Positions 1 to 12,307 of a DNA stretch of 64,000 nt are shown in pieces (the stretch's first letter is position 1; each line of letters begins with the position of its first letter). The notes below the pieces were generated by a model. It searched no databases, had not been told where the DNA came from, and saw nothing but the letters and a program-made list of their open reading frames with translations. A program made the position numbers and the translations under genes. The DNA is taken from NCBI RefSeq assembly GCF_013327855.1, contig NZ_JABUMX010000002.1, forward strand, positions 1,018,217-1,082,216, in the 5' to 3' direction. The stretch is from Phyllobacterium pellucidum (lineage in GTDB: Bacteria > Pseudomonadota > Alphaproteobacteria > Rhizobiales > Rhizobiaceae).

Positions 1-885
1 GATCTTTCGCATGACGGCAGCGAGAGCGACGATCGGCTTTTTGCCACTGGCCGCGAGACGTTTGTAGAAGGCGGCGAACTCGCCTTTGCCGCGTGCGGCC
101 TGCATGGCGGGCATGAAGAGGATCGTTCGAACCTCGGGCCGCCCGCCGCGGATCCTGCGATAGCCGATTGTCTTGCCGCTCTCGTTCGGGTGAGGCGCGA
201 GGCCGGCAAGCGAGGCGGCATGGCGCCGATCCATCCGGCCGAGCTCGGGCAAGGTGGCAATGAGGGCTGCAGCCGTCGTCTTGCCGATGCCGTTCATGGC
301 GGTGGCGATCTCGGTGCGGTGTTTGAGAGGGCCGGTTCCGGTCAGGACGGCGATGTCGCGGTCGATCTGGGCGATCTGCCTGTCGATGACGGCGAGTGTC
401 GCCTTGAAGGTTGCAGCGAGCCGGCGGGCACCGGGTGCCTTCGACCGGTTGCGCTCGGCAACCCGCATCGCCATCAGGTCGCCGCGCCTTCGCACGAGTG
501 CCTTGAGGTGCACCTCCCTGCAATCGGGTGCACACCACAAGGCCAGGCTCGCCCAGCGCTCCAGACCATAGGCCGACAGTTCACGCGCATCGATCGCATC
601 GCTCTTGCCGATCCGTCCTTTCGAACGAATGAAGGCCTTGAGCTTGCGGGTGTCGCAGCGATGGACGGCCAGTCCGCATCGCTGGCATTCCTCGATGAGA
701 AGGGTCTCGAACCCTCCGGTCGGCTCGCAGACGGCGAGATCGGCGTTCGACCGGCTGAGGAAGCGGCGGATGTCGCTGCGCCGGTTGGCGATGGTGATCA
801 CCTTCGACCCATCGCAAACGGCGATCGTCTCCTTGGCAATATCGAAACCCAGGCAGCGTGACGGGGGATGATGCAGAAAGGCCAT
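1..885 (-). CDS. IS110-family transposase (DEDD recombinase), 3' part outside window
   Basis: The frame opens at ATG 885 and runs 295 codons to the window edge without a stop. The N-terminal RuvC-like domain shows the DEDD set: D15 in GFDIAKE, E54 in CEPTGG, and D96/D99 in SDAIDAR. The C-terminal Transposase_20 part has the GIGKTTA helix-hairpin-helix motif, followed by GLAPHPNESGK, which holds the second-site serine, and GYRRIRGGRPEVR. IS110 enzymes are site-specific DNA recombinases that excise and insert their own element through a circular intermediate. No frameshift is seen in the visible part, so the gene may be intact, but its last 20-50 codons lie outside the window. Terminal inverted repeats are not expected for this family, so the element border cannot be read from the sequence. 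Confidence 0.93.
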   Translation of the reverse strand, partial: MAFLHHPPSRCLGFDIAKETIAVCDGSKVITIANRRSDIRRFLSRSNADLAVCEPTGGFETLLIEECQRCGLAVHRCDTRKLKAFIRSKGRIGKSDAIDARELSAYGLERWASLALWCAPDCREVHLKALVRRRGDLMAMRVAERNRSKAPGARRLAATFKATLAVIDRQIAQIDRDIAVLTGTGPLKHRTEIATAMNGIGKTTAAALIATLPELGRMDRRHAASLAGLAPHPNESGKTIGYRRIRGGRPEVRTILFMPAMQAARGKGEFAAFYKRLAASGKKPIVALAAVMRKI

Positions 886-1080
886 GCTGATGCTATCCTC
901 TCTCGGGTGCAGGCTTCGGATTGTTTGCGGGCGTGAAACACCGGCCCAATCAACTCTCCAAGCGATGGCAGCATGCCGCAGGGAGCCGTCATGACGACGG
1001 GTGCAACCCTTTCCTCGGACGGTCGCCTGCGACAGCGGCTGCGGGCTGTAACAGAGCCCGCAGCCGCATTCCAAAATTAC
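886..1080 (-). ncRNA. candidate IS110 bridge-RNA / element-end region
   Basis: This is the roughly 195-base non-coding stretch immediately upstream of the transposase start. In IS110-group elements this end is known to encode the structured bridge RNA that guides the recombinase. The stretch lacks a supported gene and contains a perfect 13-bp hairpin at 1035-1067 and a 10-bp palindrome around 990-999. I cannot fold it reliably or locate the donor and target loops. The assignment rests on position and family knowledge, and the outer border of the element is unknown. Confidence 0.35.
1035..1067. repeat. perfect 13-bp hairpin
   Basis: GCGGCTGCGGGCT at 1035-1047 is the exact reverse complement of 1055-1067, with a 7-base loop GTAACAG. 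There is no T-run on either side, so it is a poor intrinsic terminator. It may be part of the IS end structure or a host palindrome at the insertion border. Confidence 0.7.
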
Positions 1081-1097
1081 ATCATCTCGAAGAAACA

Positions 1098-1122
1098 ATC
1101 CTCGGGCACTTGGCCCGAGGAT
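1098..1122. repeat. palindromic repeat copy 1 (ATCCTCGGG type)
   Basis: ATCCTCGGGC (1098-1107) pairs with GCCCGAGGAT (1113-1122) around a 5-base loop. It is one of three copies of the same short palindrome in this gene-free stretch. Such small mobile or extragenic palindromes are common between genes in rhizobia. Confidence 0.75.
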
Positions 1123-1171
1123 AAATCACCACGTGGTCGAGCCATCAACGCAGCAGCCGTCATAACAGTGG

Positions 1172-1196
1172 ATCCTCGGGACAACAGCCCGAGGAT
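1172..1196. repeat. palindromic repeat copy 2 (ATCCTCGGG type)
   Basis: ATCCTCGGG (1172-1180) pairs with CCCGAGGAT (1188-1196) around a 7-base loop. It is followed by GACGGCGAAGAGGGTAAG, which is nearly repeated after copy 3. The repeated unit is therefore larger than the hairpin itself. Confidence 0.75.
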
Positions 1197-1386
1197 GACG
1201 GCGAAGAGGGTAAGGGTCCGGAGGATGATGGAGAGGTCGGGAATAAACCATTTGGTGCGGCCGTTATGCCAATTGAGAAGAGCGCGACGACGCGTTTGAC
1301 AGGAACGGCGGCGACTGCATCGTCTCGTACGTGAGAGCCACAAAGAGCCCCCCACACTACCCGTCATCCATCCACCACTGCCGTCA

Positions 1387-1409
1387 TCCTCGGGCCCTTG
1401 TCCCGAGGA
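1387..1409. repeat. palindromic repeat copy 3 (TCCTCGGG type)
   Basis: TCCTCGGG (1387-1394) pairs with CCCGAGGA (1402-1409) around a 7-base loop. It is followed by a GATGACGGCAGATAGGGTAA segment resembling that after copy 2. Apart from these repeats I see no gene between the IS110 end and galU (about 1080-1531). Confidence 0.75.
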
Positions 1410-1531
1410 CCCACGATGACGGCAGATAGGGTAAATTTCCTCGACTGCGTAGCAGACCTCGGACACGGATGACGGTGGAGGGGTAAACTAAGCGGGAAGG
1501 CGCCAGTCGAGGCTCCCCGCCAAACGCCCAC

Positions 1532-2431
1532 TCAGTCCTTCGGCTGGATTGTCTTCAGCATATTGCCGATATTGTCGATGACGCCGCCGCGGATATCGTT
1601 GCGCCACAGGGCGAAGGCGACATTGGCTTCGACGAAGCCTTCCTTCGAGCCGGTGTCATAGGTTCGTCCGCGGAAGTGGTAGCCGAAGAAGTCCTGTTCC
1701 TTCGTCAGCTTCAGCATGGCGTCGGTCAACTGAATTTCATTGCCTGCGCCCCGCTCCTGATGCTCGAGAATGTCGAAGATTTCCGGCTGGAGGATGTAAC
1801 GGCCATTGATGTAAAGATTGGACGGCGCCGTGCCCTTGGCCGGCTTCTCGACCATCTCGGTCAATTCGAAACCCTTGCCGACCGGCCTGCCCTGACCGAC
1901 AATGCCGTATTTATGCGTTTCGGCCGGATCGCATTCCTGCACGGCGATGACATTGCCGCCTGACTGGTTATAGAGCTCTACCATATCGGCCATGCAACCG
2001 GTCGATTCGGGCTGCATGATCATGTCAGGGAGCAATAGCGCGAATGGCTCATCGCCGACGATGTCGCGTGCGCACCAGACCGCATGGCCAAGCCCCATGG
2101 GCACCTGCTGGCGGGTGAAGCTCGTTGTTCCCGGTCCTGGCTGGATGCCTTGGAGTTCCTCGAGAAGTCCGGTCTTGCCGCGTTCTGCGAGCGTGGCATA
2201 GAGCTCGTACTGCGCGTCGAAATAATCCTCGATGACAGCCTTGTTGCGTCCGGTCACGAAAATGAAATGCTCGATGCCGGCCTCGCGCGCCTCATCCACC
2301 ACATATTGGATGACCGGCTTGTCGACAACGGTCAGCATTTCCTTGGGAATGGATTTTGTCGCTGGGAGCACGCGGGTACCAAAACCCGCAACTGGAAAGA
2401 CGGCCTTACGGATTTGCTTTCTCGTCGTCAT
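1532..2431 (-). CDS. galU: UTP--glucose-1-phosphate uridylyltransferase
   Basis: GalU makes UDP-glucose from UTP and glucose-1-phosphate in the cytosol, supplying exopolysaccharide, lipopolysaccharide and glucan synthesis. The 299-residue protein has the normal length for the family. Near its start it carries the nucleotidyl-transferase signature [18 protein letters not shown], and it contains the sugar-binding region EMVEKP. I start it at ATG 2431 because GAGG lies 5 bases upstream and the protein then begins [16 protein letters not shown]. An upstream in-frame ATG at 2491 adds 20 residues that do not look conserved. The gene stands alone and is divergent from the transglycosylase. Confidence 0.95.
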   Translation of the reverse strand: MTTRKQIRKAVFPVAGFGTRVLPATKSIPKEMLTVVDKPVIQYVVDEAREAGIEHFIFVTGRNKAVIEDYFDAQYELYATLAERGKTGLLEELQGIQPGPGTTSFTRQQVPMGLGHAVWCARDIVGDEPFALLLPDMIMQPESTGCMADMVELYNQSGGNVIAVQECDPAETHKYGIVGQGRPVGKGFELTEMVEKPAKGTAPSNLYINGRYILQPEIFDILEHQERGAGNEIQLTDAMLKLTKEQDFFGYHFRGRTYDTGSKEGFVEANVAFALWRNDIRGGVIDNIGNMLKTIQPKD

Positions 2432-2742
2432 CGTTACCTCGTCAGTGTTGCACGCTTCGATTACTGACGATGCATTCTGCACAAGATGCAAGCGAACAGT
2501 ATCATTTCAAATTTACGCATAAACTTGTACAAAACCGCCGCCGGCTCTGGGTTTATGCGCTAGACAATTCGGTCTCAAAGACCCAAAATACATAACGCTG
2601 TAAAATAAATATTCGTTGCCGTTGTTAATGTAGCCTGGCAGCGCGCGTTTGCCGATGCATGGTAAACCAATTCCTAACTTTGCCATGTCTATTTTATCGT
2701 TTGACCCAAAAATGTGGAAACACAGTTCGAGGAGAAAACATA
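2432..2742. other. intergenic region galU / transglycosylase
   Basis: This 311-base gap lies between two divergent genes and must hold both promoters. It is richer in A+T than its flanks. I see no coding frame, RNA gene or clear repeat in it. A TTGACC at 2701 is too close to the downstream start to act as a -35 box with a normal leader. Confidence 0.5.
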
Positions 2743-3966
2743 ATGGTGAGTTCAACGGGGTTCGCACGGCGCGTCATGATCGCTGCAGCGGTTGCATGCC
2801 TTGGATTGGCAGGATCGACGGGGATCGCCGCAGCCGATGCGAAGTTCCAAAGCTGGATACAGGATTTTCGTGCAACCGCGTTGAGCAGCGGCATTTCCGC
2901 TGCCACCTACCAGCGTGCCTTCGCCGGCGTGACGGAAATCGATCCGGAAGTCCTGCAAAAGGCTCAATTTCAGCCGGAGTTTACCGAACCGGTCTGGGGC
3001 TATCTCGACAACCGTGTGAATGAGCATTCGGTGCAGACGGGCCGCGAAATGGCGCGCAAGTATAGCCGCTGGCTCGGAGCGATCGAAAAATCCTTCGGGG
3101 TCGATCGCAATATCCTGCTTGCTATCTGGTCGATGGAAACCAACTTCGGCGAGATCATGAAACGCGACGATGTGATGCGCGACGCGGTGCGTTCGCTTGC
3201 GACGCTCGCCTATGCCGACCCTCGCCGGGCAAAATATGCGCGCACGCAACTTATTGCAGCGATGAAAATTCTGCAGACCGGTGACATCGACCGCAGCCAT
3301 CTGACGGGTTCGTGGGCGGGCGCGCTCGGTCACACCCAGTTCATTCCGACCAGCTATCTTGCATACGCGGTGGACATGGATGGCAATGGTAAACGCGATA
3401 TCTGGAATTCCGTACCCGATGCGCTCGCTACGGCCGCAAACCTCTTGCGCAAGAATGGCTGGGAGAGCGGCCGCACCTGGGGCTATGAAGTCGTCCTGCC
3501 GGCCGGCCGCAAACTCCCCGGCGGCTCGCACACCATCGCCGAATGGCAGCAGCTTGGCGTCGTGCGCGCCAATGGCAAGCCCTTCCCCCGCGGCAGCGAG
3601 AGGGCGACGCTTAAGGTGCCGGACGGCCGTGCCGGCCCTTCGTTCCTGATGACACGCAACTTCTTCGTGTTGAAGAACTATAATAATGCCGACAAATATG
3701 CGCTCGCCGTGGGTTTGCTCGCCGACCAGATCGCCGGTGCCCCGGGCCTGCGCCAGGACTGGAACCGCCCCTTCACGCCGATCACCATGAAGGAGCGCGA
3801 AGAATTGCAGAGCCATTTGCGCGAACTCGGCTATTATGACGGCAAGGTCGATGGCAAGATCGGTACGAGCTCGCGGGATGCCATCCAGGCGTTCCAGAAG
3901 CAGATGGGACTCGATCCGGACGGTCATCCCAGCAAGGAAGTGCTGACCGTCATCCGGAAAAAATAG
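2743..3966 (+). CDS. lytic murein transglycosylase (MltB family) with peptidoglycan-binding domain
   Basis: This enzyme cleaves peptidoglycan between MurNAc and GlcNAc, leaving a 1,6-anhydro end, in the periplasm. The start is ATG 2743, with GGAG 8 bases upstream. An N-terminal signal peptide (MVSSTGFARRVMIAAAV..., ending near AAADAKF) precedes an SLT_2 catalytic domain of about 290 residues. That domain contains the AIWSMETNFGEI motif, whose glutamate is catalytic, and the GALGHTQFIPTSY segment. The last 65 residues form a PG_binding_1 domain (LRELGYYDGKVDGKIG...AIQAFQKQMGL). There is no lipobox, so it is probably soluble in the periplasm. It is followed at once by the DUF459 gene and may be cotranscribed with it. 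Confidence 0.92.
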   Translation: MVSSTGFARRVMIAAAVACLGLAGSTGIAAADAKFQSWIQDFRATALSSGISAATYQRAFAGVTEIDPEVLQKAQFQPEFTEPVWGYLDNRVNEHSVQTGREMARKYSRWLGAIEKSFGVDRNILLAIWSMETNFGEIMKRDDVMRDAVRSLATLAYADPRRAKYARTQLIAAMKILQTGDIDRSHLTGSWAGALGHTQFIPTSYLAYAVDMDGNGKRDIWNSVPDALATAANLLRKNGWESGRTWGYEVVLPAGRKLPGGSHTIAEWQQLGVVRANGKPFPRGSERATLKVPDGRAGPSFLMTRNFFVLKNYNNADKYALAVGLLADQIAGAPGLRQDWNRPFTPITMKEREELQSHLRELGYYDGKVDGKIGTSSRDAIQAFQKQMGLDPDGHPSKEVLTVIRKK

Positions 3967-3970
3967 CTAA

Positions 3971-5215
3971 GTGAAGCAGATGATTGGGTTTGGCAGGTAC
4001 AGATTACGTTCGCGGGTTGGTTCACGTCCCGCTCTCCTGCCGGCCTGCCCTGCTGCCGCGCCAACCCTCCTTCGGTCGCCGTCGCTGCTTGCAATCGCCA
4101 TTGCCCTCGCCGGCACCTTCCTCTTCATCGAACATGCAACTGCCCGCACGCTGCTCGACATGTTGTTCGGTCCGCGCATCTACCGCGAAAATACAGACCG
4201 CCTGATCGATGACGGCAGGCGCGCCCGCCCGCCAAGCAAGAGCAGGCCGCCGCTAAAGCGCGCCCGCCCGCGGCCGGACACGGTAAGGACATCGCCGGTT
4301 CCAAACAGCGATGCCCCCATCCAGGCAAAATTGCCCGACGCAAAGCCGGTGCTGGTCGTCGGCGACTTCATGGCCGGCAGCCTCGCGGAGGGCCTCGATG
4401 CCGCGTTCATCGATGCACCGGGCGTGCGCGTCATCGACAAGGCCGATGGGTCTTCGGGTTTCGTGCGCAGCGATCATCGCGATTGGCCAGCTTCCATCGG
4501 CGAAATGATCGCCAAGGAAAAACCGGCCGTGGTGGTCATTATGATCGGCGCCAATGATCGCCAGCAATTCTCGGACGGCAAGGTGCTCCTCACCGACGAC
4601 TGGACCAAGGAATACCAGGCGCGGATGAACGGCTTTCTCGATGCGGTGAAGAAGGCTGGCCAACCTGTCGTATGGGTGGGCCAGCCTGCCTTCAAATCGA
4701 AAAGCATCACCAACGACGTCCTCGCCTTCAACGAGTTCTATCGCAATGCCACCGAAAAGGCGGGCGGCACCTTTGTCGATGTCTGGGACGGTTTTGTCGA
4801 TCAGAGCGGCAACTTCACCCTGTCCGGCTTCGATGTTTCCGGCCAGACGGCGCGCCTGCGCAACAATGACGGTATTGGAATGACCGCCGCCGGTAAACGC
4901 AAACTGGCATTCTACGTGGAAAAGCCGCTGCGGCAGATGCTCGGCAATGCAACGTCGCCGGACATTGCCGCGATCAAACCGGGTGCTCCGGTTCAGGCGC
5001 TGACCGGCGCGCCAGGGGCGCCCGCCAAGATCGACCGGCTTGCGCCGGTCAGCCTCAATGATCCGGAACTGGACGGTGGCACCGATCTGCTCGGCGCTGC
5101 TCCCCGTCCGGCAGTTGGCGGCGACAAATCTGCGCGCGACCGGCTCGTCATCGACGGCGTAGCGCCCGAGGGCCAGCCCGGCCGGGTCAACGATTTTTCA
5201 TGGCCGAAACAATGA
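3971..5215 (+). CDS. DUF459 / SGNH-fold periplasmic protein
   Basis: The protein has 414 residues from GTG 3971; ATG 3980 is an equally possible start. A hydrophobic anchor or signal (LLAIAIALAGTFLFIEHA, residues about 38-56) is followed by a basic linker and then a DUF459 domain of about 220 residues. SGNH-like blocks are visible: VLVVGDFMAGSLAEGL and VVIMIGANDRQQ. The usual GDS nucleophile position reads GDF, and the last block reads DGIGMTAAGKRK without the canonical DxxH. Hydrolase activity is therefore doubtful. The tail is rich in Pro/Ala/Gly. It lies 4 bases after the transglycosylase gene, which hints at a role in the cell envelope. Function is unknown. Confidence 0.8.
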   Translation: MKQMIGFGRYRLRSRVGSRPALLPACPAAAPTLLRSPSLLAIAIALAGTFLFIEHATARTLLDMLFGPRIYRENTDRLIDDGRRARPPSKSRPPLKRARPRPDTVRTSPVPNSDAPIQAKLPDAKPVLVVGDFMAGSLAEGLDAAFIDAPGVRVIDKADGSSGFVRSDHRDWPASIGEMIAKEKPAVVVIMIGANDRQQFSDGKVLLTDDWTKEYQARMNGFLDAVKKAGQPVVWVGQPAFKSKSITNDVLAFNEFYRNATEKAGGTFVDVWDGFVDQSGNFTLSGFDVSGQTARLRNNDGIGMTAAGKRKLAFYVEKPLRQMLGNATSPDIAAIKPGAPVQALTGAPGAPAKIDRLAPVSLNDPELDGGTDLLGAAPRPAVGGDKSARDRLVIDGVAPEGQPGRVNDFSWPKQ

Positions 5216-5236
5216 GGCCTCTAACGCCATTTTTTC

Positions 5237-5434
5237 TTATGACGGAGTCTTCGCTTCGGCCTCGGATGGTGCCTTGACCGGGATATAGATGACCGGCATC
5301 GGCTGAGGCTGATCGCTGGCGCTGGTGGCGACGGAAGCCGTTGCGGGTGCATTGCCCTGGACGGCAGCGTCCGTGGGTTGGTTGCATGAGGCAAGTCCAA
5401 GCAGGGCGGCGGTAAGCAGAATTCTCAAATACAT
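5237..5434 (-). CDS. small putative lipoprotein
   Basis: The protein has 65 residues. A short basic N-terminus and hydrophobic stretch end in the lipobox LASC (MYLRILLTAALLGLASC), so a lipid-anchored product is expected. The mature part is short and rich in Ala, Pro and Gln, with PMPVIYIPVKAP near the end, and I see no domain. The start ATG 5434 has GGAG 10 bases upstream; an in-frame start at 5455 would add 7 residues. It converges with the DUF459 gene. I do not recognise a family beyond the lipoprotein signal. Confidence 0.6.
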   Translation of the reverse strand: MYLRILLTAALLGLASCNQPTDAAVQGNAPATASVATSASDQPQPMPVIYIPVKAPSEAEAKTPS

Positions 5435-5552
5435 TGGTAAAATACTCCACGACAACAGGTCTATGAACGGTCTGGCGACCTAAATCAATTAATCAAAAGT
5501 CTAATATTGATGGGTCTCGGGCTCGGTAAATGAGCGTCGACAGGATATGCCA

Positions 5553-5583
5553 CCGGCACGCGATTTAAGACGTGCCGGCCTTT
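5553..5583 (+). terminator. hairpin with T-run (plus-strand terminator)
   Basis: CCGGCACG (5553-5560) pairs with CGTGCCGG (5571-5578) around a 10-base loop, followed by CCTTTT on the plus strand. The minus strand has no T-run after the stem, so it does not look like the gltD terminator. It may instead end a short plus-strand transcript. Confidence 0.5.
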
Positions 5584-5587
5584 TGCG

Positions 5588-7042
5588 TCAGCGGGGGAGG
5601 ACCGATGACCCCATGATCGCGGCGTCGATGGCATGGGCAGCCTGGCGGCCTTCGCGAATAGCCCATACGACCAGCGACTGACCGCGGCGCACGTCACCGG
5701 CGACATAGAGCTTGTCGACACTGGTCCGATAGTTCTTGTCGTCGGCGGAGACGGAACGATTGCCACGCCGGTCGGCGCGCATGTCGAGCGAGCCCGAGAG
5801 CTCCTTGACGATATTGTTCTCGAATGGGCCGGAGAAGCCGATGGCGATGAACGCAAGATCGGCCCTGATGAAGAAGTCCGTTCCCGGGATAGGCTTGCGC
5901 GCCTCATCGACTTCGCAGCACTTCACATGGGTCAAGCTGCCGTTTTCGCCGATGAATTCAAGCGTCGCAACCTGGAATTCGCGATCCGCGCCTTCAGCCT
6001 GTGAGGATGATGTGCGCATCTTGGTCGCCCAGTAGGGCCAGACGCTGAGCTTGTCTTCCCTTTCCGGCGGCTGCGGGCGAATATCGAGCTGCGTAACCTT
6101 TACAGCGCCTTGGCGGAATGCTGTTCCGACGCAGTCGGACGCCGTGTCGCCGCCACCGACCACGACTACATGCTTGCCCGACGCGACGATTGGATCGCTC
6201 GGCCAGGCGACCGACTCGATGTTCTCGCGGCCTATGCGCCGGTTCTGCTGGACGAGATAATGCATGGCGTCGTGGACGCCCTCGAACTCCGCGCCGGGAA
6301 TGCCGGCGGGACGGGGGGTTTCGGCGCCACCGCAGTAGAGCACCGCATCATAGGTATCGATAAGCTCCTGGACTGGCTTGTCCACGCCAACGTTCACGCC
6401 GCAGAAGAAGGTTACGCCCTCGCCTTCCATCTGCGCGATGCGCCGGTCGATGAAATGCTTCTCCATCTTGAAGTCGGGGATACCATAACGCAGCAGACCA
6501 CCCGGACGGCTTTCCCGCTCGTAGACATGAACCTCATGGCCGGCGCGGCCAAGTTGCTGGGCGGCGGCAAGGCCCGCCGGACCCGAGCCTATGACCGCGA
6601 CATTCTTGCCGGTCTTGGCAAGAGCCGGCTGGGGAATGATGAAGCCCTTTTCATAGGCCTTGTCGGCAATCGCCTGCTCCACCGTCTTGATCGAAACCGG
6701 TACGTCCTCGAGATTGAGTGTGCAGGCTTCCTCACAAGGCGCGGGGCAGATACGGCCGGTAAACTCCGGAAAGTTATTGGTGGAGTGAAGATTGCGGATC
6801 GCCTCGTCCCAATTGTCGTTGTAGACGAGATCGTTCCAGTCCGGAATCTGATTGTGGACCGGACAGCCTGTCGGTCCATGGCAGAAGGGAATGCCGCAAT
6901 CCATGCAGCGCGCCGCCTGCTTCTTCACTTCGCTGTCCGACATCGGGATCGTAAACTCCCGGAAATGCCGTATGCGATCCGACGCAGGCTGATACTTGCC
7001 AACCTGCCGGTCGATCTCGAGAAAACCTGTAACCTTACCCAT
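5588..7042 (-). CDS. gltD: glutamate synthase (NADPH) small subunit
   Basis: GltD passes electrons from NADPH through FAD and iron-sulfur clusters to GltB for ammonia assimilation. The 484-residue protein has the N-terminal cysteine-rich cluster-binding region (CMDCGIPFCHGPTGCPVHN and CPAPCEEAC), an FAD-binding GSGPAGLAAAQQLGRAGH motif near residue 150, and an NADPH-binding VVVVGGGDTASDC motif near residue 285. The start ATG 7042 has GGGAG upstream. It lies 117 bases downstream of gltB in the same direction, the usual order for this operon. Confidence 0.96.
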   Translation of the reverse strand: MGKVTGFLEIDRQVGKYQPASDRIRHFREFTIPMSDSEVKKQAARCMDCGIPFCHGPTGCPVHNQIPDWNDLVYNDNWDEAIRNLHSTNNFPEFTGRICPAPCEEACTLNLEDVPVSIKTVEQAIADKAYEKGFIIPQPALAKTGKNVAVIGSGPAGLAAAQQLGRAGHEVHVYERESRPGGLLRYGIPDFKMEKHFIDRRIAQMEGEGVTFFCGVNVGVDKPVQELIDTYDAVLYCGGAETPRPAGIPGAEFEGVHDAMHYLVQQNRRIGRENIESVAWPSDPIVASGKHVVVVGGGDTASDCVGTAFRQGAVKVTQLDIRPQPPEREDKLSVWPYWATKMRTSSSQAEGADREFQVATLEFIGENGSLTHVKCCEVDEARKPIPGTDFFIRADLAFIAIGFSGPFENNIVKELSGSLDMRADRRGNRSVSADDKNYRTSVDKLYVAGDVRRGQSLVVWAIREGRQAAHAIDAAIMGSSVLPR

Positions 7043-7159
7043 AAAACTTCTCTCCCTCGCCTCTCGGGGGACTACCCTCGCCTTTTCAGGGGTTAGGGCA
7101 GCATTTGCCCCATGCCGAGCGTCTTTGATGAGACACTCGAAGCATGGTGCTTGTTGACT

Positions 7160-11878
<4,719 letters not shown>

Positions 11879-12307
11879 CGTCAATTCCTCCAATTCGGCC
11901 CGTTGCGGGCGGTCAATCTCTCATGGGACGGAATAACATAATTCCAGCCCCGCCTCGGTGCGGCATATCTTCCGGTTGCAGGCTGCGGTCACCATTCTAG
12001 GGACGGAAGCAAGATTGCCCACCATCCCGTTTCGGTTCACGCAAATAGGACAGCAATGCTGTCTTATTGTGGTATGCCAGAATAAACGCCATCACACAAG
12101 ATGGAAAAGTAAAAAATATGCGCACTGCGCGAAACATCATTGCGCAAAAGACCGCCAAAGTATCGCGATAGTTTCGGTTAGGGTGATTTCCGCCAAAAAG
12201 TCCAAGGAAAACAGCTGCTTCCTCCGCAGCCTCATGCGAGCATGGCTTTCCACGCGTCTGCTAAAGGGATATGCCAGCCGCATCAGATCGTATTGCAGGA
12301 CAATCTC
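11879..12307. other. intergenic region gltB / threonine aldolase
   Basis: This is a 429-base gap between divergent genes. It contains a 23-base near-perfect palindrome at 12045-12067, listed separately. I see no other repeat or RNA gene. An open frame of about 190 codons crosses the gap and the aldolase start, but its composition does not look coding. Confidence 0.5.
12045..12067. promoter_or_regulatory. 23-base near-perfect palindrome, likely operator
   Basis: ATAGGACAGCA (12045-12055), one central A, then TGCTGTCTTAT (12057-12067). The arms match at 10 of 11 positions. It lies 167 bases upstream of the gltB start and 241 upstream of the aldolase start. Length and symmetry fit a dimeric repressor or activator site, but I cannot name the protein. 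Confidence 0.5.

Noticed and set aside
2752..3927. 391-codon minus-strand frame
   Set aside because: It is antisense to the lytic transglycosylase, which has a signal peptide, ribosome site and full domain order.
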